From: Duganella sp. BJB476 | Lineage (GTDB): Bacteria; Pseudomonadota; Gammaproteobacteria; Burkholderiales; Burkholderiaceae_D | DNA: 64,000 bases | Direction of reading: 5' to 3' | Assembly: GCF_003416895.1 (NCBI RefSeq) | Contig: NZ_QVIO01000001.1 | Span: 1 to 64,000, forward strand | Shown here: positions 40,867 to 50,097 of the stretch, in pieces | Layout of the letters: each line of letters opens with the position of its first letter | Position numbering within the stretch: the stretch's first letter is position 1 | Program-made: the position numbers and the translations under genes | Notes under the pieces: generated by a model | Databases searched by the model: none | The model's input: only the letters and a program-made list of their open reading frames with translations | What the model was told of the DNA's origin: nothing

Positions 40867-43032
40867 ATGACCAAGAAGAAAGACATAGAAGTTCTCCGCG
40901 TAACCCATTTGCGCGGACCCAACATCTGGACCTATCGCCCGGTGATCGAGGCGTGGCTGGACATTGGCGAACTGGAGAAATTTCCCTCGAATTTGTTGCC
41001 TGGCTTGTATGAGCGCCTGACCGCGATCCTGCCGGGGCTGATCGTCCACCGCTGCGGCGTGGGCGAGCACGGCGGCTTCCTGGAGCGCCTGCGCGACGGC
41101 ACGTATGCCGGTCACATCCTCGAACACGTGGTGCTCGAACTGCAAAACCTGGCCGGCATGAAGACCGGCTTCGGCAAGACGCGCCAGATCGGCGACGGCA
41201 CCGGCCTGTACAAGATGGCCTTCCGCACCCGCCAGGAGCAGGTGGGACGCGCCGCGCTGGCCGCCGGCCGCGACTTGCTGATGGCGATGATCGAAGACAA
41301 ACCTTACGATCTGGCCGCCACCATTATCGATTTGACCGACCTGGTCGAGTCGGTGTGCCTGGGCCCGAGCACCGCCAACATCGTCGATGCCGCCACCGTG
41401 CGCAAGATCCCATCGATCCGCCTGACCGACGGCAACCTGGTGCAGCTGGGCCACGGCGCCATGCAGCGCCGCATCTGGACCGCCGAAACCGAAGAAACCA
41501 GCGCCATCGCCGAAGGCATCGCCAGCGACAAGGACTTGACCAAGTCGCTGCTGTCCTCCTGCGGCGTGCCCGTGCCCGAAGGCGAGCTGGTCACCAGCGC
41601 CGAAGCGGCGTGGGAAGCGGCGCAGGACATCGGCGTGCCGGTGGTGGTCAAGCCGTACGACGGCAACCACGGCCGCGGCGTCTCGCTCAACCTGATGACC
41701 GAAGCCGACGTCACCGCCGCCTACGTGCTGGCCGCGCGCAAGGGCGACAGCAAGAGCGTGATCGTCGAGCGCTTCATCGCCGGCAACGAACACCGCCTGC
41801 TGGTGGTGGGCAAGCGCCTGATCGCCGCCGCCGCCGGTGAATCGCTGTGGGTAACCGGCAACGGCAAATCCAACATCATCGAGCTGGTCGACGACCAGAT
41901 CAACACCGATCCGCGCCGCGGCACCACCGAGGATTCGCCGCTGAACGCGCTGGCGCCGGAGCACGGCGCCGAGATCATCCTGGAGCTGGAGCGCCAGGGC
42001 ATGACCGCCTACTCTGTGCCGCAGGACGGCCAGAAGGTGCTGATCCAGCCGAACGGCAACGTCGCCTTCGACGTCACCGACCAGGTGCACCCGCAAGTGG
42101 CCGCGATGGCCACGCTGGCCGCGCGCGTGGTCGGCCTGGACATCGCCGGCATCGACGTGGTGGCCTCCGACATCTCGCGCCCGCTGCACGAAACGGGCGG
42201 CGCCATCATCGAAGTCAACGCCAGCCCGGGCCTGCTGGCCCACCTGAAGCCGGCCAGCGGCGAGCCGCGCAACGTCGGCGAAGCCATCGTCGACCACCTG
42301 TTCGCGCCCGAAGAGGGAGGCCGCATGCCGATCGTCGGCATCACCGGCAAGCACGGCACCACCATGGCCTCGCGCCTGATCGCCTGGCTGCTGCAAATCA
42401 GCGGCAAGAAGGTCGGCCTGGCCTGCGCCGACGGCCTGTTCGTCAACGGCCGCCTGCTGCCGCGCGACGGCTTCAGCGACTGGGAAACCGGCGAGCGGCT
42501 GCTGCTGAACAAAAATGTCGAAGCCGGCGTGTTCGAAGCCAGCGCCCGCATGATCCTGACCGAAGGCCTGGCCTACGACAAGTGCGCGGTCGGCGTGGTC
42601 ACCGACGTCAGCGATTTCGAAGACGTGGCCGAGTTCCATATCCCTAGCCTCGACAAGCTGTACGGCGTGCTGCGCACCCAGGTCGACGTCATCCTGCCGA
42701 GCGGCGTGGCGGTGCTCAACGCCGCCGACGCGCAAGTGGTCGACATGGCCGAGCTGTGCGACGGCGAAGTGATCTTCTACGGCGTCGACGAGCACCTGGC
42801 CGCCATCGCCGAACACCGCCAGGACGGCAAGCGCGTGGTGTTCCAGCGCGCGGACCGCATCGTGCTGGCGCAAGGCTACGACGATGTCGCCAGCCTGCCG
42901 CTGTCGCCGCTGGTGCCGCCGGAGGCCGTGCTGGCCGCGATCGCCGCCGGCTGGGCGCTGGGCCTGTCGCCGGAGCTGATAGGCGCCGGCCTGCGCACGT
43001 TTGATGCGAACCCAAAGCGAACTCATCACTGA
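40867..43032 (+). CDS. cphA': Cyanophycin synthetase-like protein CphA' (degenerate Mur-ligase domain)
   Basis: 721 residues. The N-domain and ATP-grasp domain look normal (LGPSTANIVDAA, VVKPYDGNHGRGVSL, IIEVNASPGLLAHL). The Mur-ligase half is altered: the P-loop reads GITGKHGTTMAS where CphA has GTNGKTTT, and the protein stops about 135 residues short, lacking the C-terminal domain with the DYGHNPDAI motif. One ATP-dependent step (the ATP-grasp, which joins Asp) may therefore remain while the Arg-adding ligase is lost. Such short relatives exist in other Burkholderiales beside cphA, and in cyanobacteria CphA2 joins beta-Asp-Arg dipeptides with one active site. It precedes cphA by 27 bases. 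Confidence 0.9.
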   Translation: MTKKKDIEVLRVTHLRGPNIWTYRPVIEAWLDIGELEKFPSNLLPGLYERLTAILPGLIVHRCGVGEHGGFLERLRDGTYAGHILEHVVLELQNLAGMKTGFGKTRQIGDGTGLYKMAFRTRQEQVGRAALAAGRDLLMAMIEDKPYDLAATIIDLTDLVESVCLGPSTANIVDAATVRKIPSIRLTDGNLVQLGHGAMQRRIWTAETEETSAIAEGIASDKDLTKSLLSSCGVPVPEGELVTSAEAAWEAAQDIGVPVVVKPYDGNHGRGVSLNLMTEADVTAAYVLAARKGDSKSVIVERFIAGNEHRLLVVGKRLIAAAAGESLWVTGNGKSNIIELVDDQINTDPRRGTTEDSPLNALAPEHGAEIILELERQGMTAYSVPQDGQKVLIQPNGNVAFDVTDQVHPQVAAMATLAARVVGLDIAGIDVVASDISRPLHETGGAIIEVNASPGLLAHLKPASGEPRNVGEAIVDHLFAPEEGGRMPIVGITGKHGTTMASRLIAWLLQISGKKVGLACADGLFVNGRLLPRDGFSDWETGERLLLNKNVEAGVFEASARMILTEGLAYDKCAVGVVTDVSDFEDVAEFHIPSLDKLYGVLRTQVDVILPSGVAVLNAADAQVVDMAELCDGEVIFYGVDEHLAAIAEHRQDGKRVVFQRADRIVLAQGYDDVASLPLSPLVPPEAVLAAIAAGWALGLSPELIGAGLRTFDANPKRTHH

Positions 43033-43059
43033 TACATCACTGAAAGAACAAGCAGATTT

Positions 43060-45630
43060 ATGGAAGTCATCCGCACCCGCGCCCTTCGCGGCCCGAATCT
43101 TTGGAGCCACCACACGGCGGTGGAAGTGATCGTATCGTGCCCGCCCGAGGAGCAGTCGATCGCCACGCTGCCCGGCTTCGAGCAGCGCCTGCACGCGCGC
43201 TTTCCCGCCATCGGCGCCCTGCAAACCACCGGTCACACCGACGCCGTGCCGCTGGCGCGCGTGCTAGAAGTGGCGGCACTGAGCCTGCAAGCGCAAGCCG
43301 GCTGCCCGGTCACCTTCAGCCGCACCACGGCCACGCTGGAAGACGGCATCTACCAGACCGTGGTCGAGTACACCGAAGAAGCGGTCGGCCGCCTGGCGAT
43401 GACCTTGGCGCACAACCTGATCAACTCGGCCCTGGCCGACACCCCGTTCGACCTGACCGGCGCGCTGAACGAACTGCGCGACCTGGATGAAGACGTGCGC
43501 CTGGGCCCAAGCACCGGCGCCATCGTCAGTGCCGCCGTCGCGCGCGACATCCCGATCCGCCGCCTGACCGAAGGCAGCATGGTGATGTTCGGCTGGGGCT
43601 CGCGCCAGCGCCGCATCCAGGCCGCCGAAATGGACAGCACCAGCGCCATCGGCGAATCGATCGCGCAGGACAAGGAACTGACCAAGAAACTGCTGCACGC
43701 GGCCGGCGTGCCGGTGCCTATCGGCCGCTCGGTGGAAGACGCCGAAGACGCCTGGGCGGCCGCGCTGGAAATCGGCCTGCCGGTGGTGGTCAAGCCCAAG
43801 GACGGCAACCAGGGCAAGGGCGTCACGGTCAACGTGATGTCGAAGGAGCACCTGGAGAAGGCCTTCCACACGGCCAAGGAATTCCGCGACGACATCATGG
43901 TCGAGCGCTACCTGCCTGGCCACGATTATCGCCTGCTCGTCATCGGCAACAAGCTGGTGGCCGCCGCGCGCCGCGACCCGCCGCAGGTGGTGGGCGATGG
44001 CGTGAACACCGTGCGTGAACTGGTCAACATCGTCAACGCCGACCCGCGCCGCGGCAGCGGCCATTCGACCTCGCTGACCAAGATCCGCTTCGACGACATC
44101 GCCCTCGCGCGCCTGGCGCTGCAAGACCTGGAAGCCGATTCGATCCCGGCCAAGGGCCAGCGCGTCATCCTGCGCAACAACGCCAACCTGTCGACCGGCG
44201 GCACCGCCACCGACGTCACCGACGACGTGCACCCTGAAGTGGCGGCGCGCGCGGTGGAAGCGGCGCAGATGATCGGCCTCGATATCTGCGGCGTCGACGT
44301 GGTCTGCGACGGCGTGCTGCAACCGATCGAGAACCAGCGCGGCGGCGTGGTCGAAGTCAACGCCGCCCCCGGCCTGCGCATGCACATCGCGCCATCGTTC
44401 GGCAAAGGCCGCGCGGTGGGTGAAGCCATCGTCAACACCATGTTCGCGCCGGGCGAGAACGGCCGCATTCCGGTGGTCGCCGTCACCGGCACCAACGGCA
44501 AGACCACCACCGTGCGCCTGATCGCCCACCTGCTGACCGCCAGCGGCCTGCGCACCGGCATGACCAATACCGACGGCGTCTACATCGAAGGCCGCCAGAC
44601 CGACAGCGGCGATTGCAGCGGCCCGCGCAGCGCGCGCAACGTGCTGCTGCACCCGGACGTCGACGCTGCGGTGTTTGAAACCGCGCGCGGCGGCGTGCTG
44701 CGCGAAGGCCTGGCCTTCGACCGCTGCCAGGTTGCCGTCGTCACCAACATCGGCAGCGGCGACCACCTCGGCCTGAACTACATCACCACAGTGGAAGACC
44801 TGGCCGTGCTGAAGCGCGTGATCGTGCAGAACGTCTCCGAGAGCGGCTTCGCGGTGCTGAACGCGATCGATCCTATCGTCGCCGGCATGGCGGCCAACTG
44901 CCGCGGCAAGGTGATCTTCTTCGGCGCCGAACGTGGCCATCCGGTGATCGCCACGCACCTGGCGCAGGGCAGCCGCACCGTGTACGTGGAAGACGGCCAT
45001 GTGGTCGCCGCCGAAGGCAAGAACCTGCAGCGCATCGCGCTGTCGGAAGTGCCGATCACCCGCAACGGCGCCATCGGCTTCCAGGTGGAGAACGTGATGG
45101 CGTCGGTCGCCGCCGCGTGGGGCGTGGGTATCAGCTGGGATGCGATCCGCCTCGGCCTGAAAACCTTCGCCAACGATTCCGACAACGCGCCGGGCCGCTT
45201 CAACGTGTTCGACTACAAGGGTGCGACGCTGATCGCCGACTACGGCCACAATCCGGACGCCATCCTGGCGCTGGTGCAGGCGGTGGAAACCATGCCGGCC
45301 AAGCGCCGCTCGGTGGTCATCAGCGGCGCCGGCGACCGCCGCGACCAGGACATCACGCAGCAGACGCAGATCCTCGGCCGCGCCTTCGACGACGTGATCC
45401 TGTACGAAGACGCCTGCCAGCGTGGCCGTGTGGACGGTGAAGTGGTGGGCCTGCTGCGTTCGGGCCTGAACGGCGCGCCGCGCACCACGCACATCCAGGA
45501 AATCTACGGCGAGTTCCTCGCCATCGACACCGCCCTGGGCCGCCTGAAAGAGGGCGACCTGTGCCTGATCCTGGTCGATCAGGTCGAGGACGCGCTGGCC
45601 CACATCGCCAAGCGCATCGCCGAAGCGTAA
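43060..45630 (+). CDS. cphA: Cyanophycin synthetase
   Basis: 856 residues, the normal size. The enzyme polymerises aspartate and arginine into cyanophycin (multi-L-arginyl-poly-L-aspartate), a nitrogen and carbon store. An N-terminal domain (about 1-160) is followed by ATP-grasp (VVKPKDGNQGKGVTV; VEVNAAPGLRMHI) adding Asp, and a Mur-ligase domain with P-loop VTGTNGKTTTVRL (about 475-487) adding Arg, closing with the DYGHNPDAI ligase C-domain motif (about 726). Both active sites are intact. It is the second gene of the cph unit and ends in a strong terminator. No cyanophycinase gene is seen in the window. Confidence 0.97.
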   Translation: MEVIRTRALRGPNLWSHHTAVEVIVSCPPEEQSIATLPGFEQRLHARFPAIGALQTTGHTDAVPLARVLEVAALSLQAQAGCPVTFSRTTATLEDGIYQTVVEYTEEAVGRLAMTLAHNLINSALADTPFDLTGALNELRDLDEDVRLGPSTGAIVSAAVARDIPIRRLTEGSMVMFGWGSRQRRIQAAEMDSTSAIGESIAQDKELTKKLLHAAGVPVPIGRSVEDAEDAWAAALEIGLPVVVKPKDGNQGKGVTVNVMSKEHLEKAFHTAKEFRDDIMVERYLPGHDYRLLVIGNKLVAAARRDPPQVVGDGVNTVRELVNIVNADPRRGSGHSTSLTKIRFDDIALARLALQDLEADSIPAKGQRVILRNNANLSTGGTATDVTDDVHPEVAARAVEAAQMIGLDICGVDVVCDGVLQPIENQRGGVVEVNAAPGLRMHIAPSFGKGRAVGEAIVNTMFAPGENGRIPVVAVTGTNGKTTTVRLIAHLLTASGLRTGMTNTDGVYIEGRQTDSGDCSGPRSARNVLLHPDVDAAVFETARGGVLREGLAFDRCQVAVVTNIGSGDHLGLNYITTVEDLAVLKRVIVQNVSESGFAVLNAIDPIVAGMAANCRGKVIFFGAERGHPVIATHLAQGSRTVYVEDGHVVAAEGKNLQRIALSEVPITRNGAIGFQVENVMASVAAAWGVGISWDAIRLGLKTFANDSDNAPGRFNVFDYKGATLIADYGHNPDAILALVQAVETMPAKRRSVVISGAGDRRDQDITQQTQILGRAFDDVILYEDACQRGRVDGEVVGLLRSGLNGAPRTTHIQEIYGEFLAIDTALGRLKEGDLCLILVDQVEDALAHIAKRIAEA

Positions 45631-45634
45631 AACC

Positions 45635-45660
45635 AACCGGGGCCAGTCCCCGGTTTTTTT
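45635..45660 (+). terminator. Rho-independent terminator of the cph operon
   Basis: AACCGGGG (45635-45642) pairs with CCCCGGTT (45648-45655) across a 5-base loop, followed by T residues to 45660. It starts 5 bases after the cphA stop codon. Confidence 0.92.
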
Positions 45661-45693
45661 ACGCCCGCACTCATTGTTAATGACTATCGATTC

Positions 45694-45720
45694 CATAAAT
45701 ATATATAGATTTTATTTATG
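45694..45720. promoter_or_regulatory. AT-rich inverted repeat upstream of the catalase gene
   Basis: CATAAATA (45694-45701) and TATTTATG (45713-45720) form 8-bp arms around an 11-base spacer, 52 bases before the ATG of katA in an unusually AT-rich stretch. It might be a promoter/operator for an oxidative-stress or iron regulator; it does not fit the OxyR consensus well. Confidence 0.45.
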
Positions 45721-45771
45721 ACGTTGTATGGGTAGAATGATTTCACTATCAAACAACGAGGAGTCATAGCA

Positions 45772-47235
45772 ATGAGCCAGCCACCTATCACCACCGCCTC
45801 CGGCATCCCGGTCGCCGACAACCAGAATTCCGCCAGCGCCGGCCCGCGCGGCCCGCTGCTGCTGCAAGACTTCCATCTGATCGAAAAGCTGCAGCACTTC
45901 AACCGCGAGCGCATCCCTGAGCGCGTGGTCCACGCCAAGGGTTCGGGCGCCTACGGCAGCTTCACCGTCACCCACGACATCACCAAATACACCAAGGCCA
46001 AGCTGTTCTCCGAGATCGGCAAGAAGACCGACACCTTCGTGCGCTTCTCCACCGTCGGCGGCGAGAAGGGCAGCGCCGACACCGAACGCGATCCGCGCGG
46101 CTTCGCCATGCGCTTCTACACCGAGGAAGGCAACTGGGACCTGGTTGGCAACAACACGCCGATGTTCTTCATCAAGGACGGCATCAAGTTCCCCGACTTC
46201 ATCCACACGCAAAAGCGCGACCCGCAGACCAACCTGAAATCGCCGACCATGATGTTCGACTTCTGGAGCAAGACGCCGGAAAGCCTGCACCAGGTGACGA
46301 TGCTGTTCTCCGACCGCGGCACGCCGGACGGCTACCGCCACATGGACGGTTTCGGCAGCCACACCTTCAGCCTGATCAACGCCGCCGGTGAACGCGTCTA
46401 CGTCAAATGGCACTTGAAGACGAAGCAGGGCATCAAGAACCTGCCCGCCGCCGAAGCCACCCGCATCGCCGGCACCGACCCGGACTACGCGCAGCGCGAC
46501 CTGTTCGGCGCCATCGCCGCCGGCGACTTCCCGCAGTGGGACGTCAAGCTGCAAGTGGCGACCGAGGCCGAACTGGCCGCATGGGAAGCGCGCACCGGCT
46601 GGAACCCGTTCGACCTGACCAAGGTCTGGCCGCACAAGGACTTCCCGCTGATTCCGGTCGGCGTGTTCGAGTTGAACCGCAACCCGCTGAACTACCACGC
46701 GGAAGTGGAGCAGGCCGCGCTGTCGCCATCGAACGTGGTGCCTGGCCTGGGCTACTCGCCGGACAAGATGCTGCAAGCGCGCCTGTTCGCCTACCACGAC
46801 GCCCAGCTGTACCGCGTCGGCACCAACCACCAGCACCTGCCGGTGAACGCGCCGCGCTGCCCCTTCCACAACCAGCAGCGCGACGGCGCGATGGCGATCG
46901 CCAACGGCGGCGCGGAGCAGAACTACGCAGCCACCGAAGCGGGCGGCAGCCAGCCGCAAGGCCTGGGCCACGGCGAACCGGCGCTGGCGCTGCAAGGCGG
47001 CGCGGCCCGCTACGACGGCCGCGGCAAGGAAGACGATTACACCCAGGCCGGTAATCTGTTCCGTTTGATGCCGGCGCAGGAGCAGCAGAACCTGTTCGAC
47101 AACATCGCCGGTCCGCTGAGCCAGGTGAGCGCCGAGATCATCGCCCGCCAGCTGGCCCACTTCGACCTGGCCGACCCGGCCTACGGCGCCGGCGTGCGCG
47201 CCGCGCTGGCCGCCAAGGGTGTAGTGGTGGCATAA
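45772..47235 (+). CDS. katA: Monofunctional haem catalase, small-subunit type
   Basis: 487 residues, the size of clade 3 catalases. It decomposes hydrogen peroxide to water and oxygen. The active-site His is in PERVVHAKGSGAYG (about 50-60), the distal region FVRFSTVGGEKGSADTERDPRGFAMRFY follows, and the proximal haem-ligand Tyr is in RLFAYHDAQLYRVG (about 337-350). NHQHLPVNAPRCP is a normal family segment. The start has CGAGGAG 8-10 bases upstream. The AT-rich inverted repeat in front suggests regulated expression. It stands between the cph operon terminator and the patatin gene, with no sign of an accompanying ankyrin gene. Confidence 0.97.
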   Translation: MSQPPITTASGIPVADNQNSASAGPRGPLLLQDFHLIEKLQHFNRERIPERVVHAKGSGAYGSFTVTHDITKYTKAKLFSEIGKKTDTFVRFSTVGGEKGSADTERDPRGFAMRFYTEEGNWDLVGNNTPMFFIKDGIKFPDFIHTQKRDPQTNLKSPTMMFDFWSKTPESLHQVTMLFSDRGTPDGYRHMDGFGSHTFSLINAAGERVYVKWHLKTKQGIKNLPAAEATRIAGTDPDYAQRDLFGAIAAGDFPQWDVKLQVATEAELAAWEARTGWNPFDLTKVWPHKDFPLIPVGVFELNRNPLNYHAEVEQAALSPSNVVPGLGYSPDKMLQARLFAYHDAQLYRVGTNHQHLPVNAPRCPFHNQQRDGAMAIANGGAEQNYAATEAGGSQPQGLGHGEPALALQGGAARYDGRGKEDDYTQAGNLFRLMPAQEQQNLFDNIAGPLSQVSAEIIARQLAHFDLADPAYGAGVRAALAAKGVVVA

Positions 47236-47317
47236 AGGAAGGCTGCGGGCGACGCTGAATTGCACTACAATCGGATGGTGCAGTGCAGCGTAGTCCGCAT
47301 CCTTCCGGAGGTCACAC

Positions 47318-48424
47318 TTGAATCGCAAACCCGCTCAGCTCTCGTCGCCTTCGATGCCGGGGCAAGTCGTACTGGCGCTGCAGGGCGGCGGTGCGTTGGG
47401 CGCCTACCAGGTGGGCGTCTACCAGGCCATGCACGAAGCCGGCGTCGAGCCGGACTGGGTGATCGGCACTTCCATCGGCGCCATCAACGGCGCCATCATC
47501 GCCGGCAACGAGCCGCGCTACCGCATGGATAGGCTGCGCCAGTTCTGGCACCGCATGGAGCAGAACGCGCTCGGCTTCTCCGTCATGCCGCGCGCGCTGG
47601 CCAACGCGGTGACGATGGGGCAGGGCATACCGGCCTTCTTCGAACCCAATCTCTCCTCGTGGTGGAATCCCGACGCCAAGGTCGGCGTCGAACACGCTTC
47701 CTACTATCAAACCGCGCCGCTGCGCACCACGCTCGATACGCTGGTCGATTTCGAGCGCCTCAACGATTGCGATACCCGCTTCACGGTCGGCGCGGTCAAT
47801 GCGCGCACCGGCGGCATGCGCTATTTCGACAGCCGCAAGGACACGCTGAGCGCCTCGCACGTGATGGCCTCCGGCGCGCTGCCGCCGGCCTTTCCCGCTG
47901 TGCGCATCGACGGCCAGCCCTACTGGGACGGTGGCATCTATTCCAACACGCCGATCGAGGCGGTGCTGGACGACGAGCCGCGCCGCAGCTCGGTGATCTT
48001 CTCGGTGCAGGTGTGGAACCCGGACGGCAGCGAGCCGCAAAGCATGTTGCAGGTGCTGGACAAGTACAAGGAGATCCAGTACGCCAGCCGCGCCAGCAAT
48101 ATCGAGCAGCAGCGCAAGCTGCACCGGCTGCGCCACGTGATCCGCCAATTGACGCTGCACCTGTCGGACGAAGCGGCGATGTCGCCCGAGGTGCGCGAGC
48201 TGGCCGCGTGGGGCTGCGGCACCACCATGCACGTGGTGTCGCTCAAATCGCCGCGCGTCGGCAACGAGGACCACACCAAGGACATCGACTTCAGCGCCGC
48301 CGGCATCCGCGCCCGCTGGCAGGCCGGCTACGAAGACACCCAGCGCATGATCGCGCTGCGGCCATGGGACCGCGAGATCGATCCGATCGAGGGCATCGCC
48401 ATCCACGAGCTGCCGCCGCCCTAG
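47318..48424 (+). CDS. Patatin-like phospholipase
   Basis: 368 residues from a TTG start at 47318 with GGAGG 6 bases upstream; the next ATG would drop the residues before the nucleotide-like loop. LALQGGGALGAYQVGV is the oxyanion-hole glycine loop, GTSIGAING holds the catalytic Ser (GxSxG), and YWDGGIYSNTP carries the Asp of the dyad (DGG). The rest matches the RssA/DUF3734-type patatins of Proteobacteria (SRASNIEQQRKLHRLRHVI). These are acyl hydrolases acting on lipids in the cytoplasm or at the inner membrane; the natural substrate is unknown. Confidence 0.9.
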   Translation: MNRKPAQLSSPSMPGQVVLALQGGGALGAYQVGVYQAMHEAGVEPDWVIGTSIGAINGAIIAGNEPRYRMDRLRQFWHRMEQNALGFSVMPRALANAVTMGQGIPAFFEPNLSSWWNPDAKVGVEHASYYQTAPLRTTLDTLVDFERLNDCDTRFTVGAVNARTGGMRYFDSRKDTLSASHVMASGALPPAFPAVRIDGQPYWDGGIYSNTPIEAVLDDEPRRSSVIFSVQVWNPDGSEPQSMLQVLDKYKEIQYASRASNIEQQRKLHRLRHVIRQLTLHLSDEAAMSPEVRELAAWGCGTTMHVVSLKSPRVGNEDHTKDIDFSAAGIRARWQAGYEDTQRMIALRPWDREIDPIEGIAIHELPPP

Positions 48425-48478
48425 TTGCCGGCCGCTGGTAAAATAGCGTCATCGGCATTCACTTCATATTGGATCGAC

Positions 48479-49603
48479 ATGACTATCAAAATCAGCCAAA
48501 ACTTTGACTCCGGCGCCATCGAGGTGCTGCGCGCGGACAGCGCGGCGGAGATCGAACTGAATCTGCGCAAGGACTCGCACGCCGACATCCACCAGTGGTT
48601 CCACTTCCGCCTGCAGGGCGCGCGCGGCCAGCAGGTGCGCATGCGCTTCCTGAACGCCGGCCAGGCCACCTACGCCAAGGGCTATGAGGACTACCAGGCC
48701 GTAGCCAGCTACGACACCGAAAACTGGTTCCGCGTGCCGACCGCCTTCGATGGCGAGGTCATGACCATCAAGCACTCGCCGGACACCGACAGCGTTTACT
48801 ACGCCTACTTCGAGCCGTATTCGTTCGAGCGCCATCTGCGCCTGCTGGGCGAGGTGGCCGAGCATCCGCTGGCCCGCGTGCAGGACCTGGGCAACACCAT
48901 CGACGGCCGCGACATGAATCTGGTCGTCATCGGCAAGCCGGAAGCGGAAAAGAAAATCTGGGTCATCGCGCGCCAGCATCCGGGCGAGTCGATGGCCGAG
49001 TGGTTCGTCGAAGGCCTGATCGATTCGCTGCTGGACGACGCCAATCCGATCGCCCGCAAGCTGCTGCAGCGCTGCGTGTTCTACATCGTGCCGAACATGA
49101 ATCCGGACGGCTCGGTGCGCGGCAACCTGCGCACCAATGCCTCGGGCGCCAACCTGAATCGCGAGTGGATGACGCCATCGGTCGAGCGCAGCCCGGAAGT
49201 GCTGTACGTGAAGCAGAAGATGCACGAAACCGGCATCGACATGTTCTTCGACATCCACGGCGACGAGGCGCTGCCGTACAACTTCGTGGCCGGTAACGAG
49301 ATGCTGGAGAACTTTAGCGAAGAGCGCCGCGTCAAGCAGCAGGATTTCATCGACCGTTACAAGAACGCCAGCCCGGACTTCCAGGACAAATACGGCTACG
49401 CCGCCAGCAAGTACAAGGAAGACATGCTGACCCTGGCGTCCAAGTACGTCGGCCACCACTTCGGCTGCCTGGCGCTGACCCTGGAGATGCCGTTCAAGGA
49501 CAACGCCGACCTGCCGGATCCGCACGTGGGCTGGAACGGCGCCCGCAGCGCGGCGCTGGGCGCGTCCATCCTGCAACCTATCCTGCTGTCGCTGGACGCC
49601 TGA
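48479..49603 (+). CDS. M14-family zinc carboxypeptidase, CCP-like
   Basis: 374 residues without a signal peptide. An N-terminal beta-sandwich (about 1-120) precedes the catalytic domain, as in cytosolic carboxypeptidases. Zinc ligands are readable in ARQHPGESMAEW (HxxE) and FFDIHGDEALPYNF (His); NPDGSVRGNLRTNASGANLNREW holds substrate-binding Arg/Asn residues, and LALTLEMPF carries the catalytic Glu. It probably trims C-terminal residues from proteins or peptides in the cytoplasm. The stop codon is followed after one base by the ATG of the CYTH gene, so the two are coupled. A weak GGAT precedes the start. Confidence 0.9.
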   Translation: MTIKISQNFDSGAIEVLRADSAAEIELNLRKDSHADIHQWFHFRLQGARGQQVRMRFLNAGQATYAKGYEDYQAVASYDTENWFRVPTAFDGEVMTIKHSPDTDSVYYAYFEPYSFERHLRLLGEVAEHPLARVQDLGNTIDGRDMNLVVIGKPEAEKKIWVIARQHPGESMAEWFVEGLIDSLLDDANPIARKLLQRCVFYIVPNMNPDGSVRGNLRTNASGANLNREWMTPSVERSPEVLYVKQKMHETGIDMFFDIHGDEALPYNFVAGNEMLENFSEERRVKQQDFIDRYKNASPDFQDKYGYAASKYKEDMLTLASKYVGHHFGCLALTLEMPFKDNADLPDPHVGWNGARSAALGASILQPILLSLDA

Positions 49604-49604
49604 G

Positions 49605-50069
49605 ATGGGCGTTGAAATCGAGCGCAAGTTCCTGTTGCGCGGCGATGCGTGGAAGAGCCTTGGCGAGCCGGTGTTTTTCCGCCAGGGCTATCTGTCGTCG
49701 CACAAGGATCGCGTGGTGCGGGTGCGCATCGAGGGCGATCGGGCGGTGATGACGATCAAGGGCCGCAACGTCGGCGCCACGCGCGGCGAGTGGGAGTATG
49801 CTATCCCGATGGCCGACGCGGTCGAGCTGCTGGACCGCTTGTGCGAGCAGCCGCTGATCGAAAAATATCGCCGCCGCATAGACTACGCCGGCAACGTGTG
49901 GGAAGTCGACGAGTTCCTCGGCGCGAACGCCGGACTGGTGGTCGCCGAGATCGAATTGAGTTCGGAAGACCAGGCGTTCGACAAGCCGGAATGGATGGGC
50001 GACGAAGTCACCGATGACCTGCGCTACCTCAACTCCAGCCTGATAAAGCACCCGTATTCGGCTTGGTAG
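49605..50069 (+). CDS. CYTH-domain protein, likely inorganic triphosphatase
   Basis: 154 residues. GVEIERKFLL is the ExExK signature; alternating acidic and basic residues on eight strands (RVRIEGDRAVMTIKGRN, YEYAIP-like EWEYAIPM, KYRRRIDY, WEVDEFLGANAGLVVAEIEL) form the triphosphate tunnel. Bacterial members of this size generally hydrolyse inorganic tripolyphosphate, though adenylate cyclases and thiamine triphosphatases share the fold. It is translationally coupled to the M14 peptidase gene. Confidence 0.9.
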   Translation: MGVEIERKFLLRGDAWKSLGEPVFFRQGYLSSHKDRVVRVRIEGDRAVMTIKGRNVGATRGEWEYAIPMADAVELLDRLCEQPLIEKYRRRIDYAGNVWEVDEFLGANAGLVVAEIELSSEDQAFDKPEWMGDEVTDDLRYLNSSLIKHPYSAW

Positions 50070-50097
50070 CTCGGTGGATTTGTACTAAGCTGGTTGG

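Noticed and set aside
40684..45696. Long minus-strand frames over cphA' and cphA
   Set aside because: Shadows of the synthetase genes; His/Asp/Gly/Val-rich without domains.
45694..45720. OxyR site for katA
   Set aside because: The expected ATAG-N7-CTAT spacing is not met; kept only as an unassigned inverted repeat.
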